DNA from: Candidatus Obscuribacterales bacterium
GTDB taxonomy: Bacteria > Cyanobacteriota > Vampirovibrionia > Obscuribacterales > Obscuribacteraceae
Length of the DNA: 64,000 bases
Direction of reading: 5' to 3'
NCBI GenBank assembly: GCA_021732025.1
Contig: JAKFVU010000029.1
Coordinates: forward strand, 20,251-84,250
The notes beneath the pieces were generated by a model. The model did no database searches and was not told where the DNA came from. It saw nothing but the letters and a program-made list of their open reading frames with translations. A program made the position numbers and the translations under genes. Shown here piece by piece: positions 24,921 to 35,446 of this stretch. The stretch's first letter is position 1; every line of letters starts with the position of its first letter.

Positions 24921-26207
24921 ATGACAGAAAGAATGACTGCTGTGAAAGCTAATATGAAAATTTCTCGTGCCCTTTCAGTGGCAGTCAGTGCCGCACTGCT
25001 CGCAGTTAGTCTCACTGTTCCAGGTTTTGCTGCCGAACCAGAAACGACACCAGCAAAATATACTCCCTTAAAATCTGCTCCCTCGAAGGCTGCTCCTTCG
25101 ACATCCGCATCTTCAGCATCTGAAAAAGAAGCTGAATCTCAAGCGTCTACTGGTACCAAATTTAGTACCGTCAGAAAAGCTGTAGATTATGTAACATCTA
25201 AGACTGGTACTGCGAATGCAGCTGACAAAACAACAGCGGCAGATGCTGGCAAAACTACAACTGAAGCTACAGTTGATCTCACTCCGGCTATGACTGCCGA
25301 GCAAGCTACTGCGGCTGCTGCCTATGCTGTGCGAGAGGCTAAGCGGCAAGCTGCCACCATGCAGGCTGAAGCCTTACACAATGAAGCGCTCGACCACTAC
25401 GAGTTAGCAAGAGTCTATCTTGGTCAGTGGAATGCTGAGATGGCAGAAATTGAACTACAAGCGGCTGTGATGTGTGAGCCCGGCATCAAAGCTGTGCACC
25501 GCGACTATGTTTTTGTTGCTCTGATGCGAGCCAATATCATGAAAGCTATTGCTGAAGCAATGATGGTTGTTGGGCTCGGTGAGCCAATTCCGCTTGATGA
25601 CGCCCAAAAAGAAAAGTTGAAAGAGTCGGCTTGCAAGGCCCATTACATTAAGGGTATCGCTGCCGCTCGCGAGACTAAATGGAAAGATGCTATCACTGAG
25701 TTTCAGTGGGCATTGAGCTACCAGCCTAACAATGCGCGTGTGAGCAGATCGATGGCATTTGCATACGCTAGTTTGGGCGATTTCAATAAAGCAGAGAAAG
25801 AATACGCAGCCAGTTTCGCTATGGACCCATCAGATGCCTTCGCCCATGCTGATTTGGCTTTCCTCTTAGAGAAAGCTGGCAATACCAATAAGGCCATGGA
25901 ACAGTTAGAAGAAGCTGTTAAGTTGCAGCCAAACGTTGCTGCCCTGCACGTCGATCTTGCTTGGTTGGCTGAATCAAAAGGTGACTTGAACCGCGCCAGC
26001 GCTGAGTTTGAAGAAGCCGTTAAGCTGTCTCCGAAGCACGCTGCATTGTGGACCCACCTTGGCAAATTGTTCGCTCGACAGGGTTTATCCGACCGGGCAA
26101 TTGATGCCTACAAGGCTGCTCTAGACCTAGACCCAGAGCAGCAGGATGCCGAACAGGGTCTTCACTTGTTAGAGCCTGCCACCAAGCCAAACGCTAATAA
26201 GGCTTAA
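24921..26207 (+). CDS. Exported TPR-repeat protein
   Basis: From ATG 24921 the product is 428 residues; two TTG codons just before could also serve. A signal peptide (hydrophobic core A-V-S-A-A-L-L-A-V-S-L, cleavage near G-F-A-A-E) is followed by a Ser/Thr/Ala-rich linker to about residue 130. The C-terminal ~180 residues hold at least five tetratricopeptide repeats, with phases such as A-x-x-x-A-x-x-x-x-x-A-x-x-x-x-P. TPRs act as protein-docking scaffolds. The protein probably works in the periplasm; its partner is unknown. Confidence 0.8.
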   Translation: MTERMTAVKANMKISRALSVAVSAALLAVSLTVPGFAAEPETTPAKYTPLKSAPSKAAPSTSASSASEKEAESQASTGTKFSTVRKAVDYVTSKTGTANAADKTTAADAGKTTTEATVDLTPAMTAEQATAAAAYAVREAKRQAATMQAEALHNEALDHYELARVYLGQWNAEMAEIELQAAVMCEPGIKAVHRDYVFVALMRANIMKAIAEAMMVVGLGEPIPLDDAQKEKLKESACKAHYIKGIAAARETKWKDAITEFQWALSYQPNNARVSRSMAFAYASLGDFNKAEKEYAASFAMDPSDAFAHADLAFLLEKAGNTNKAMEQLEEAVKLQPNVAALHVDLAWLAESKGDLNRASAEFEEAVKLSPKHAALWTHLGKLFARQGLSDRAIDAYKAALDLDPEQQDAEQGLHLLEPATKPNANKA

Positions 26208-26358
26208 GCCATCTCTGCAATGATTGAAGGATTCCACCGGTAGTCTGGCCCATCTCAGTTGGGCGGCGTAGAGCTTAGATTAAATCTTGTCGTAGTCTCC
26301 CCAATGACAGGGGCTGGCTCCATCTTTAATATCAAGGTCGCGCGTAGTTACAAGTTGA

Positions 26359-27477
26359 ATGAACGGATTACCGATGCCTTTAGATCGCCCCGACAATTCA
26401 CCACCAGACGGCAACTCCTCTTTCGAGAATGTGGCTAAGGTCACAGCGCGCACTCTTTCGCAAACACCGTCTGCCTTTTACGATGAAATTAGTCGCGATA
26501 TTCGTGAGCATCCAGCAGACGTTTTGACCAGAGGAGCCGCTGGTGTAGCCATCGGTGCTGTCGGCACAGTTCTTTTGAAAAATCAGAAAGTTGCCTTGGT
26601 GGCTGCAGTTGCTGGCATTGGTTGGCAAGGTTACGAGGCCGCCACTTCGCTTAGTGGATTTGTGAAAAAAGCTGCTAATGCAGACACTGACAACGCTCGC
26701 GAGCATCTCGCCAGCACTAGCGCTCACAATCTGGGTCGCAGTCTCACTAATTTTGCTGAAACCGCTCCTGGTATGGCAATCGGCGGATATGCCGCTAGTA
26801 GAGCCTTCGGTGCGCCGCCCATCTACAATCGCATCGGCAAAGCTGTAGATGAGAAAATAATCTTGCCCGTCAAAGACCGAGTTGCCTTTGTGGGCCCCGG
26901 ATCTGAGCGATTGCCACTTTCGTTAGTGAGCAAAGATGTGCAGGGAAAAGCCACAGTTGATGTCTTAGAGTTGAGCCGCATCATGGGTGAGAAGCACCCA
27001 TGGAAGGGCGTTGAAACTGGTAGCACGCTTGATCTTAGCTCTCTGAAGTTGAGCCGCGCAGTGGCTGGTACGAAAGAGGAGCTGAAGTGGCTTCCAGGCA
27101 GTACTAAGGCCGACAAAATTCCATTTCATATTCATGGACCCGAAGCTGGTGTTGGCGCACGGCCTTCTTTGAGCGATTTGCTTGCCACCCGCGGTCTGGG
27201 TATTGTTAAGCAAGGCGACCAGGTGGCTTTCTACGCAGGTCAGTTTGAGCAGCTGAGCATGATGAAGAATGCCGGTAAGCTTGAATTCTTCCAGCCCAAT
27301 ATGCGCTCGGTGGTTGTAGACCATGCATCGCAGACAGCTCGCAGCCTAACTGGCAGCTACGACAGGGTCTTGGGATGGCAGATGAATGAGTCTAGGCATC
27401 TTGATTACCAGGGCACCTTAAAGGCTCTCAGAGCGCTTGATTTGCGCAATCCTCTTAAGGCTCTTGAAGGAATCTAG
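26359..27477 (+). CDS. Unknown protein with hydrophobic glycine/alanine-rich segments
   Basis: Product of 372 residues from ATG 26359; the ATG at 26374 is an alternative. The first ~40 residues are polar and there is no signal peptide. Residues ~55-95 form two Gly/Ala-rich hydrophobic stretches that could insert in a membrane, and another lies near 135-150. The C-terminal ~200 residues look soluble and globular. No family was recognised. It stands alone between the TPR gene and yjbQ. Confidence 0.6.
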   Translation: MNGLPMPLDRPDNSPPDGNSSFENVAKVTARTLSQTPSAFYDEISRDIREHPADVLTRGAAGVAIGAVGTVLLKNQKVALVAAVAGIGWQGYEAATSLSGFVKKAANADTDNAREHLASTSAHNLGRSLTNFAETAPGMAIGGYAASRAFGAPPIYNRIGKAVDEKIILPVKDRVAFVGPGSERLPLSLVSKDVQGKATVDVLELSRIMGEKHPWKGVETGSTLDLSSLKLSRAVAGTKEELKWLPGSTKADKIPFHIHGPEAGVGARPSLSDLLATRGLGIVKQGDQVAFYAGQFEQLSMMKNAGKLEFFQPNMRSVVVDHASQTARSLTGSYDRVLGWQMNESRHLDYQGTLKALRALDLRNPLKALEGI

Positions 27478-27648
27478 CCACGTTTTAACAGTTAATGTGG
27501 CCCGGGCATTTAATGCAGATATATGCGCTGGCTATGACTTGATAGTTTCTTGATTCTCAAAAGTTACGGAAGTGCGCTCAGGTGCTCGTAGTTATGCCCA
27601 AGTGGGCTAGAATATGGCAAATTGTGCCCATTTCTTAGGAAAATACAT

Positions 27649-28080
27649 ATGAAGGTACAAGAAGGCCTCAAGGCCCATACCAAATATTTGTGGTTTGACA
27701 CGAAGCAAAAGCGTGAATACATCCGCATCACAGATGATGTTCAGCAATTTCTAGAAGAAACCGGTCTGAGAGAAGGGTTCATTCTGGTGTCGGCCATGCA
27801 TATTACCGCTGGGGTTTATGTAAACGATTGGGAGAACGGCCTGATCAAAGACATCGATCAATGGCTGGAAAAACTGGCGCCAGTTAATCCCGACTACCAC
27901 CACCATAATACTGGTGAAGATAACGGAGACGCTCATCTCAAGCGCATTTTGATTAATCACCAGGTAATGGTACCTGTCACTGATGGCAAACTCGACTTGG
28001 GTCCGTGGGAGCAAATTTTTTATGCAGAGTTTGATGGCCAGCGCAAAAAGAGAGTAATTCTCAAAGCGCTTGGCTTATAG
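27649..28080 (+). CDS. yjbQ: YjbQ/UPF0047 family protein
   Basis: A 143-residue single-domain protein of the YjbQ family, some members of which can act as secondary thiamine-phosphate synthases. Family marks are visible: I-x-I-T-D-D-V at ~25, the metal-site region [29 protein letters not shown] near 85-98, and [14 protein letters not shown] near the end. The ATG at 27649 with AGGA nine bases upstream is preferred over an upstream TTG. glnN follows 52 bp later on the same strand. Confidence 0.88.
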   Translation: MKVQEGLKAHTKYLWFDTKQKREYIRITDDVQQFLEETGLREGFILVSAMHITAGVYVNDWENGLIKDIDQWLEKLAPVNPDYHHHNTGEDNGDAHLKRILINHQVMVPVTDGKLDLGPWEQIFYAEFDGQRKKRVILKALGL

Positions 28081-28132
28081 CTAGTAATTAGAATTCTAGC
28101 TTTCGAAAAAACAATTTCAACGAGGTAAGAAA

Positions 28133-30403
28133 ATGACAGTAAAAGAGAGAGGGTATTCTATGACGGGCCGTACATCCTCGTCACCCCACGCTGATGCGCG
28201 CGGTGCCGCTAAAAGAACAGTGCAAGGGCGTGAACCAGTGCAGATGTCGGTTGACTTCAGCCGCACCACGGTATCAGAAGTGTTCGGACAGAATGTCTTC
28301 AATCGTGCTGTTATGCGCAAACTTCTACCTAAGCATGTCTACAAGGCATTCTTACGTTGTTTAGATTTCGGTGAAGCACTTCACCCATCTATGGCTGATA
28401 TCGTGGCCAATGCCATGAAAGACTGGGCTTTGTCTAAAGGCGCTACTCACTTCACCCACTGGTTCCACCCATTGACCGGTCTTACTGCTGAGAAGCACGA
28501 TTCGTTCTTGGTATCGAGTGCTGAAGATGGCGGAGCTATTCTTGAGTTCTCAGGCAAGCTTCTCATTCAGGGTGAGCCTGATGCATCGAGCTTCCCTTCT
28601 GGTGGTATCAGATCCACTTTTGAAGCCCGCGGCTATACTGGTTGGGACCCAACCAGCCCAGCTTTCTTGATGGAAAGCACTAACGGCAAAACACTCTGTA
28701 TTCCTACAGTATTTTGCTCATATTCTGGTCATGCGCTAGACAAAAAGACACCACTACTTCGTTCACTAGAAGCGCTCAACAAGCAGAGCGTGCACTTGCT
28801 CAAGCTTCTCGGCAACAAAGATGTGAAGCGTGTTAATTGCACAGTGGGCGCTGAACAGGAATATTTCTTGATTGACGAAGCCTACTACATGTCGCGTCCT
28901 GACTTGATTAACAGCGGTCGCGCCTTGTTTGGTGCTAAGCCACCACGTGGCCAAGAAATGGAAGATCACTATTGGGGTTCAATCAAAGAGCGCGTATTGG
29001 CTTTCATGATGGACACTGAAGCTGAGTGCTACAAGCTTGGCGTACCAGTCAAGACTCGTCACAACGAGGTTGCTCCAGCTCAGTTTGAAGTAGCACCAGT
29101 CTTTGAATATAGCAACGTTGCTGTTGACCACAACATGCTTTTGATGGAAGTCTTCCGCAAAACAGCTCAGAAGCATGGTTTGCGTTGCCTCTTCCATGAG
29201 AAGCCATTCAGTGGTGTCAACGGCAGTGGTAAGCACAACAACTGGTCGATGGCTGACGATCAAGGCAACAACTTGCTTGAGCCAGGCACAACACCGCAAG
29301 ACAACTTGCAATTCATTGTTGTGTTGACCACAGTAGTGCGTGCAATCAATAAGTATGGTCATCTACTCAGAGCAAGTATTGCTTCTGCTGGTAACGATCA
29401 TAGACTGGGCGCCAATGAAGCTCCACCGGCCATCATGAGCATTTACCTGGGCGATAAGCTTTCAGCCGTTGTGCAAACTTTGATCGCTGGTAAAAAAGAG
29501 ATTCTTGGCGAAATCGGCAAGGTTCTTCAATTTGGAGTGTCTACTCTGCCTGATCTTCCACGTGATGATTCTGACAGAAACAGAACCTCCCCATTTGCTT
29601 TCACTGGTAACAAGTTTGAGTTCCGTGCCGTTGGCTCTAGCCAATCAATCGCTTGGCCGAACACTGTTCTCAACACAATCGTAGCTGAGTCTATGGACTA
29701 CATCTCAACTGCTATTGCAGCTGAGATTAAGGGTGGCCTTGATGTTAATGCTGCCGCTGAGAAAGTAGTGCGTCAGACTCTTGTTGAAAACGAGCGCATC
29801 TTATTCAATGGCGATAACTATTCGAAAGCTTGGCACGATGAGGCTGAGCGTCGTGGTTTGCCAAACTTGAAGAATACAGTTGACGCTTTGCCAGTTCTCA
29901 ACGAAAAAGAAGTGAAAGAGCTGTTCAAGAAGTACGAAGTGCTGCAAGAAGATGAGCTCTTCAGCCGCTACAACGTCCAACTTGAGTCTTATTGTAAGAC
30001 CGTCAACATTGAGTCGTTGCTAACTGCTAACATTGCTCGCACCATTATTCTTCCTGCTTCCTTTGAGTACCAGCTCAAAATAGCCCACACAATTGCCACC
30101 ACTAAGGCAGCTGTGAGTGGAATTAATTTGGATGAGCAAGAGAGCCTTCTCAAGCTAGTTTGTGATCGGGTTTCATTCTTGCAAGTTGAAGTTGATAAGC
30201 TTGAAAATTTGATTCTCGAAGGTAAGAAAGACGACAATGGTGACCACGGTGAAGTCGATCTTCTCCGCAAGGCCAAGTTCTATCAAGAGCGAATCATTCC
30301 GGCCATGAATTCTGTTCGTGACGGTGCTGATAAGCTTGAGACCATTGTTGACGATGCCCTTTGGCCATTGCCTAAGTTCCGCGAGATGCTTTATATCTAT
30401 TAA
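28133..30403 (+). CDS. glnN: Glutamine synthetase type III
   Basis: Makes glutamine from glutamate, ammonia and ATP. The length of 756 residues and the motifs mark the large type III enzyme (GlnN): T-V-G-A-E-Q-E-Y-F-L-I-D, K-T-R-H-N-E-V-A-P-A-Q-F-E-V-A-P, N-G-S-G-K-H-N-N-W-S, and R-L-G-A-N-E-A-P-P. All catalytic Glu, Asn and Arg positions in these motifs are intact. Such enzymes occur in Bacteroidetes, some Cyanobacteria and relatives, often induced by nitrogen shortage. The ATG at 28133 has GAGGT upstream, and a strong terminator follows at 30437. Confidence 0.95.
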   Translation: MTVKERGYSMTGRTSSSPHADARGAAKRTVQGREPVQMSVDFSRTTVSEVFGQNVFNRAVMRKLLPKHVYKAFLRCLDFGEALHPSMADIVANAMKDWALSKGATHFTHWFHPLTGLTAEKHDSFLVSSAEDGGAILEFSGKLLIQGEPDASSFPSGGIRSTFEARGYTGWDPTSPAFLMESTNGKTLCIPTVFCSYSGHALDKKTPLLRSLEALNKQSVHLLKLLGNKDVKRVNCTVGAEQEYFLIDEAYYMSRPDLINSGRALFGAKPPRGQEMEDHYWGSIKERVLAFMMDTEAECYKLGVPVKTRHNEVAPAQFEVAPVFEYSNVAVDHNMLLMEVFRKTAQKHGLRCLFHEKPFSGVNGSGKHNNWSMADDQGNNLLEPGTTPQDNLQFIVVLTTVVRAINKYGHLLRASIASAGNDHRLGANEAPPAIMSIYLGDKLSAVVQTLIAGKKEILGEIGKVLQFGVSTLPDLPRDDSDRNRTSPFAFTGNKFEFRAVGSSQSIAWPNTVLNTIVAESMDYISTAIAAEIKGGLDVNAAAEKVVRQTLVENERILFNGDNYSKAWHDEAERRGLPNLKNTVDALPVLNEKEVKELFKKYEVLQEDELFSRYNVQLESYCKTVNIESLLTANIARTIILPASFEYQLKIAHTIATTKAAVSGINLDEQESLLKLVCDRVSFLQVEVDKLENLILEGKKDDNGDHGEVDLLRKAKFYQERIIPAMNSVRDGADKLETIVDDALWPLPKFREMLYIY

Positions 30404-30436
30404 AAAGTACCTCTCGGTAAAATAGTCTGATAATTG

Positions 30437-30474
30437 AAAGCTCGGAGTCCGCAATAGGGCTCCGAGCTTTTACT
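30437..30474 (+). terminator. Rho-independent terminator of glnN
   Basis: Perfect stem AAAGCTCGGAG (30437-30447) / CTCCGAGCTTT (30460-30470) followed by a T-rich tail, 33 bp after the glnN stop. Confidence 0.85.
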
Positions 30475-30623
30475 TTGCTACTGTTACAGCCGATAACCTG
30501 CGTGGCGGCGGCAGTCGATTGTGGTATCGTTTTTGGTGCATCTCTACTTCAGATTTTAGCTCGACAGCGAACAACCAGAGCGCGACTGTCCTATAATCAG
30601 AAGGAAGGGCGAGGAATAGGTTA

Positions 30624-33239
30624 GTGGGCGAGAGCGACAATCAATCATTCATATCGCCTTCCTCTGGGTCTCCCGGGCCACCCGGGGCAGACGAGGGCGC
30701 AAGTGATTCTCTTTCCACAGATCCCAGCCAACCCTACATGTCGTTTGGCGACGGCGATGCTTTAGGCTCAAATTCTGTAAAGTCTCAAATAAAGTCTGAT
30801 GCTGTAGCTAATCTGCAGTCTAAGGCTGTAGCTTCGAGCGAAGACGACCGCGACGAGTTGCTCGATACCATTTATGTCGGCAAGTATGAGTTGCTTTCAG
30901 TTATTGGCGCTGGCGGCATGGGCGTTATCTATTTAGCTCGGCAGATTTTCTTAGATCGCCTGGTTGCTATCAAAATGCTCAAAAGCAACCTTGCCTCGGC
31001 TAAAGCGCGTATGCGTTTTCACCAAGAGGGCAAAGCCGCCAGTGCCCTGCATCACCCAGTTATTGTGGCTATCAATGACTTTGGCATTGACGAGCTAGAT
31101 CGTCCCTACATGGTCATGGAGCATGTTCAGGGCGTCACCTTGTCTGAGGTTATTAAAGAGAGGGTTACTCTCAACGTTGCAGAAGCTATGCCTATTTTTC
31201 TTGAGCTACTCGACGGATTAGCGGTTGCCCACAGCAAAGGCATTGTGCACCGCGACATTAAGCCTGGCAATATTATGCTAACCATGGGCGATGATGGAGT
31301 TGTGCATGTCAAATTGCTCGACTTTGGCATTGCTAAGTTGCTCGATGATGATGACAATACGATGCAAAGTTTGACCAAGACCGGTGAAGCCTTGGGCACC
31401 CCGTTGTATATGAGCCCTGAGCAGATTCAAAGCCACAAGATTGATTACCGCTCAGACCTTTATTCGCTCGGTTGTGTCATGTATTCGTGTCTGACTGGTG
31501 CGCCACCATTTGTAGGTGAGCATAAGTTTCAAACAATGGATTTGCACCTCACTGAAAAGCCAGTATCTCTCAAAGAGGCCTCACTGGGTCTAGACTTTCC
31601 GCCCGAGCTTGAACGTGTAGTAATGCGTTTGCTTGAAAAGGCACCAGGCGAACGTTATCAATCTGCTGATGCTGTGCGCAAGATTTTAATTGGTATCTCT
31701 AGTCAGCTCGGTTTGTTGCAACCAAGTGCGCTTCCTGGTAGCGCCCTTGAGCGTGGTGGCAACTCCGCGCAAGTTAGTTTTCCTAGTTCGTTAGCTCGGT
31801 TGGTGCCGGCTCCTACTCAAGGTTCTACTTCATCTGGGCACACTGGATCAACTGTAAGAACTGACTATGATAGAACTGAACGGGACAATCTAGACAAGAC
31901 TGATGTTGACAGAACAGAAGTTGATAAGAAAGCTGATAAGGCTGCCTTTGATAAGACTGAGGTCACTAGATCAAGAGTGTCTCCAGCGGCCCAATCGCCT
32001 GCCAATATGAAGGCCAAAGGCAAGTTGCCAGATGTAACTCGTGCCTTCACTGTTGATGGCAATGCTGTTACTGAGCGCGACCTGCCGCTTCCATCTGGTG
32101 ATGAATCAGTTGGCGATGGTTTGGACGAAGATTTAGATGATGATTTAGATGAAGATGATTATGACTCCGAAGAAAAAAGAGGCTTCTCTTTATCTGCATA
32201 TTCGGGTAGGCAAAAGTTAGCCGCCTCAATTTTTGTAGTTCTATGTTTGTCTGGTATGGTGAGCTTCGCATTTAATCAAACTCCTTCAAAACCAGCACCA
32301 GCAAAACAAGGCAAAGAAAACAAAGAGCCGCAGCCTTCTGTGCCGGTAAAGACACCTGTTGCTGCCACTACTGCTCTCAATACTAGTTTGAATACATCTC
32401 CTGATGAAAGCGATGACAGCGCTGCGCGTTCTAATTTATCGCGTAGTAAGAATCTTTACGAGTTCACGCCCAAAGGCGTTGAGAATATGACAAACAAGTC
32501 AATGTCGGCTTTTCTGTCGCAAAAGAAGTTGACTAAGGTTAGTCTGCGCAACACTAGAATTGATAGCAATGGTCTTCAGTATCTCACCCACTTACCAATT
32601 AAAGAATTGTGGTTGAACGGTACTAATGTTGATGCTAAAGGCGTCGCTTATTTAACGAAGATTCCAACATTGCGAGATTTGTATGTGGTTAATACCCATG
32701 TTGATGATCAAGCCGCATCGCTAATGGCCAAAATGAGGCTTAATTGCTTGTGCCTCGGAGGGTCGGCTGTCACCATTGGTGGTATCAAACTGCTGGCAGC
32801 TTCTCCCACTTTGAAGAAGTCATTAAACAATTTAGGCCTTTCAAATCTCGATCTCGGCAATGAAGTTTTTTCTGTGGTAAAACCGCTGGGCAACCTGAAC
32901 AATCTTGATGTCAGCAAGAATCCTCGAATAAACGATGATGCTATCCCCGCTTTAGCTCAGCTGACGCGAGTCAATCAACTTTCGCTCGGCTCAACAAACA
33001 TAAGCGACAAACATTTACCTGGCTTGTTGCCAATGCAACAACTGGTGGTGCTTGATTTGTCCAACACAAGAGTCACATTTTTTGGCTTAAAGCACCTGAA
33101 GAAGCTCAAGAATCTAAATACACTGTGTCTAGGCAAGTTGGTGCCCAATGCTTATGAACAGACGCTAATGGCAGACTTTGAGAAGAGCCTTCCAAATTGC
33201 AAAATTCTCCTTACTGATATACCGGCATACGAGCTATAA
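30624..33239 (+). CDS. Membrane Ser/Thr protein kinase with external leucine-rich repeats
   Basis: An 871-residue receptor-like kinase starting at GTG with GAGGA upstream. An 80-residue polar leader precedes a complete Hanks-type domain: Gly loop G-A-G-G-M-G at 95-100, Lys117, H-R-D-I-K-P-G-N near 209, D-F-G and S-P-E. A linker with repeated D-R/K-T-x-V-D units (~410-450) and an acidic stretch lead to one membrane helix near 528-550. The remaining ~250 residues, outside the inner membrane, carry about eight leucine-rich repeats (L-x-L-x-x-T-x-I/V-x-x-x-x-L), a probable ligand-sensing domain. It likely phosphorylates cytoplasmic targets in response to an envelope signal. Confidence 0.9.
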   Translation: MGESDNQSFISPSSGSPGPPGADEGASDSLSTDPSQPYMSFGDGDALGSNSVKSQIKSDAVANLQSKAVASSEDDRDELLDTIYVGKYELLSVIGAGGMGVIYLARQIFLDRLVAIKMLKSNLASAKARMRFHQEGKAASALHHPVIVAINDFGIDELDRPYMVMEHVQGVTLSEVIKERVTLNVAEAMPIFLELLDGLAVAHSKGIVHRDIKPGNIMLTMGDDGVVHVKLLDFGIAKLLDDDDNTMQSLTKTGEALGTPLYMSPEQIQSHKIDYRSDLYSLGCVMYSCLTGAPPFVGEHKFQTMDLHLTEKPVSLKEASLGLDFPPELERVVMRLLEKAPGERYQSADAVRKILIGISSQLGLLQPSALPGSALERGGNSAQVSFPSSLARLVPAPTQGSTSSGHTGSTVRTDYDRTERDNLDKTDVDRTEVDKKADKAAFDKTEVTRSRVSPAAQSPANMKAKGKLPDVTRAFTVDGNAVTERDLPLPSGDESVGDGLDEDLDDDLDEDDYDSEEKRGFSLSAYSGRQKLAASIFVVLCLSGMVSFAFNQTPSKPAPAKQGKENKEPQPSVPVKTPVAATTALNTSLNTSPDESDDSAARSNLSRSKNLYEFTPKGVENMTNKSMSAFLSQKKLTKVSLRNTRIDSNGLQYLTHLPIKELWLNGTNVDAKGVAYLTKIPTLRDLYVVNTHVDDQAASLMAKMRLNCLCLGGSAVTIGGIKLLAASPTLKKSLNNLGLSNLDLGNEVFSVVKPLGNLNNLDVSKNPRINDDAIPALAQLTRVNQLSLGSTNISDKHLPGLLPMQQLVVLDLSNTRVTFFGLKHLKKLKNLNTLCLGKLVPNAYEQTLMADFEKSLPNCKILLTDIPAYEL

Positions 33240-33410
33240 AACCATTTCCAAAATGGTCAATTATTACTTGCCACAGTCTGATAACTTGCCGGTCTTGCAT
33301 ATATAAGTTTAGGTCAGCGGTAATCTGTGTACTAGAAAAGAAGAATAGAGAATAGGTTTTCGAATTCGAGCATTGCCTCTCAGCCCTGACAGAGATAGCA
33401 CCTAACAGCG

Positions 33411-35417
33411 ATGAACCGCTCCCAGCAAAACAAGAGCATAGCTTTCTTACTGACCAGCCTTTGTCTGATGGCCGCTGGCTGTATTTCTGCTTTGACCGGT
33501 TTTGGTCAGACCAGAGGTGACCGCTGGCTCGATACGAGGCTTAAGGCGGTCGATGAGCTGCAGGAGATGCGCGAGTCTTTTAAAGATACTCTGCTTGCCA
33601 ACCAACGCTATTTAATCACTGGTGATCGCCTACAGTTTCAGTCGTTTTCTGAATCGGCCGATAGTCTCAAACAGCATTTGTTCACCTTGAAGGCTTTAGA
33701 CAACGGTAACTATGGCAATAGTGAGCAGGTTCGTGAAATTGCCAATCAGCTCGGTCTTATTCTTGATGAATTGAGTTTGGACGCCCAGCTAAGGCAAGAG
33801 AAAGGCCCGAATTCTGCTCGCCAGTTATTGCTCACCACGCGCGAACTACGTGATGCTGCCCAACTGTCGAAGGTTCTCATGGCTCTTGAGCAAGATGAAG
33901 CTCAGGCAATGCGGGGTTATTACAGCGGTGACGTGAAGGCGCGCGGAAATTCTCTTCCCTTGATATTTTTGTTGCTGGCAACTTTTGCTGGTGTGTACGG
34001 CATTTTTCTACTCCGCGGAAGCTTAGACAGCGATAGAGATTCTGATTTGAATTTAGAGTCTAATGTTGGCACTGATGCTGGTAGCGATCTTGTAAGTTCC
34101 GAGCTTGAATCTGTCAAAGCAGAACTGAAGGCTGCCCATGAACAGTTAGATCGCTTAGCCAATGTCGACTTTCTTACTGAAGTTTCAAATGTTCGCGGCC
34201 TTGAGCAAGTACTAAAAGCTGAAGATAACCGTGTCGGTCGCAGCGGTGGTCATCTCATTGCAATGCTTATAAATTGCGATGATTTTCACAAGATAAATGA
34301 GGCCTTTGGGCATAGCACCGGTGATATCGTTCTCAAAGAAGTTGCTAAGCGCATTAAAGGTACCTTGCGCCCCTCTGACCATGTGGCCAGAGTAGGTGGT
34401 GATGAGTTTCTTGTGTTGCTACCTGATACTCAGCTTGCCTATGGTATGCGGGTGGCTGAGAGAATACGTGTAGCAATCGCTGATACTCCACTTCGTGGTG
34501 CTCAAGATGTGGTGCACGTTAGTGCTAGTCTTGGCCTAGCGAACCTTCCTTTGCGTATCGCCTCGGTAAATGAAGTCGTTACTCTGTCTCGCACGGCACT
34601 GAAGCGCAGCAAATCTGGTGGCAAAAACAAGGTATCGCTCGCTCGCGATCATGGCCTAGAGAAGGCCGAAGACGATCAACCTACTCCCAAAAGTATTGTG
34701 GCTCAACTTTGCGATAGCTCGCAGTTTCGCACTGTATATCAGCCAATTATGGATCTCAACAATGAGAAAATTGCTGGCTATGAGGTTCTCACTCGTGGCC
34801 CTGATGGAGCTTTCGAGAGCCCCGCTGATTTCTTCCGCATTTGTATTGAGAACAATATTCTCACTACCGTCGATTTGCAGTGCCTACAGCTCTGTCTCGA
34901 AGATGCTCCCAACATCGGCCGCAATATGCGCTTGCACGTCAATCTGTTTCCATCTACTTTGTTAGAGACGCCGGTTGAAAACCTGATTAAGCTCTTCCCT
35001 CAAGAACGCAATGGCACCACTTATTGTTTAGAGATTAGCGAGCAGCAGTTTATAACCGAGCCTGGTTATTTGCGTGAAGCAATCAACGCCCTGAAACAAG
35101 CCGGAATTTTGGTGGCTATCGATGATGTTGGTTTTGGTCGCAGCTCACTTGAAACTTTGATTTTGCTTGAGCCTGATTTGGTGAAAGTTGATAGAAAGTA
35201 TGTCTCTGGAATTTCAGTTGAACCTTCTAAGGCCAGGCTACTGCGCCGGTTGGCTAATGTAGCAAAGTCGCTTGGTGCTGAGATTGTGGCTGAAGGTATT
35301 GAAGACCGCAATGACCTTCCGTTATTAAAAGAGATGGGAATAAATTATGGCCAAGGTTTCCTCTGGGGAGACCTGCTGGCGGTTTTACCAGTGAACAGTG
35401 ATAGCGATAAATCTTGA
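33411..35417 (+). CDS. CHASE3-like/GGDEF/EAL c-di-GMP enzyme
   Basis: A 668-residue protein. Two membrane helices (about 8-28 and 183-202) frame a periplasmic ~150-residue helical sensor with A-N-Q-R-Y-L-I-T-G-D, as in CHASE3 domains. A coiled segment leads to a GGDEF domain with an exact G-G-D-E-F at 329-333 and an R-P-S-D inhibitory site before it, so cyclase activity is expected. The EAL domain starts near 455 with E-V-L instead of E-A-L and keeps D-D-V-G-F-G-R-S-S-L, K-V-D and A-E-G-I-E-D. It may both make and break c-di-GMP. It is followed by two genes on the same strand at short spacing. Confidence 0.92.
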   Translation: MNRSQQNKSIAFLLTSLCLMAAGCISALTGFGQTRGDRWLDTRLKAVDELQEMRESFKDTLLANQRYLITGDRLQFQSFSESADSLKQHLFTLKALDNGNYGNSEQVREIANQLGLILDELSLDAQLRQEKGPNSARQLLLTTRELRDAAQLSKVLMALEQDEAQAMRGYYSGDVKARGNSLPLIFLLLATFAGVYGIFLLRGSLDSDRDSDLNLESNVGTDAGSDLVSSELESVKAELKAAHEQLDRLANVDFLTEVSNVRGLEQVLKAEDNRVGRSGGHLIAMLINCDDFHKINEAFGHSTGDIVLKEVAKRIKGTLRPSDHVARVGGDEFLVLLPDTQLAYGMRVAERIRVAIADTPLRGAQDVVHVSASLGLANLPLRIASVNEVVTLSRTALKRSKSGGKNKVSLARDHGLEKAEDDQPTPKSIVAQLCDSSQFRTVYQPIMDLNNEKIAGYEVLTRGPDGAFESPADFFRICIENNILTTVDLQCLQLCLEDAPNIGRNMRLHVNLFPSTLLETPVENLIKLFPQERNGTTYCLEISEQQFITEPGYLREAINALKQAGILVAIDDVGFGRSSLETLILLEPDLVKVDRKYVSGISVEPSKARLLRRLANVAKSLGAEIVAEGIEDRNDLPLLKEMGINYGQGFLWGDLLAVLPVNSDSDKS

Positions 35418-35446
35418 AGGAGCAGCTCTAATAGCTGAGAGAAATA

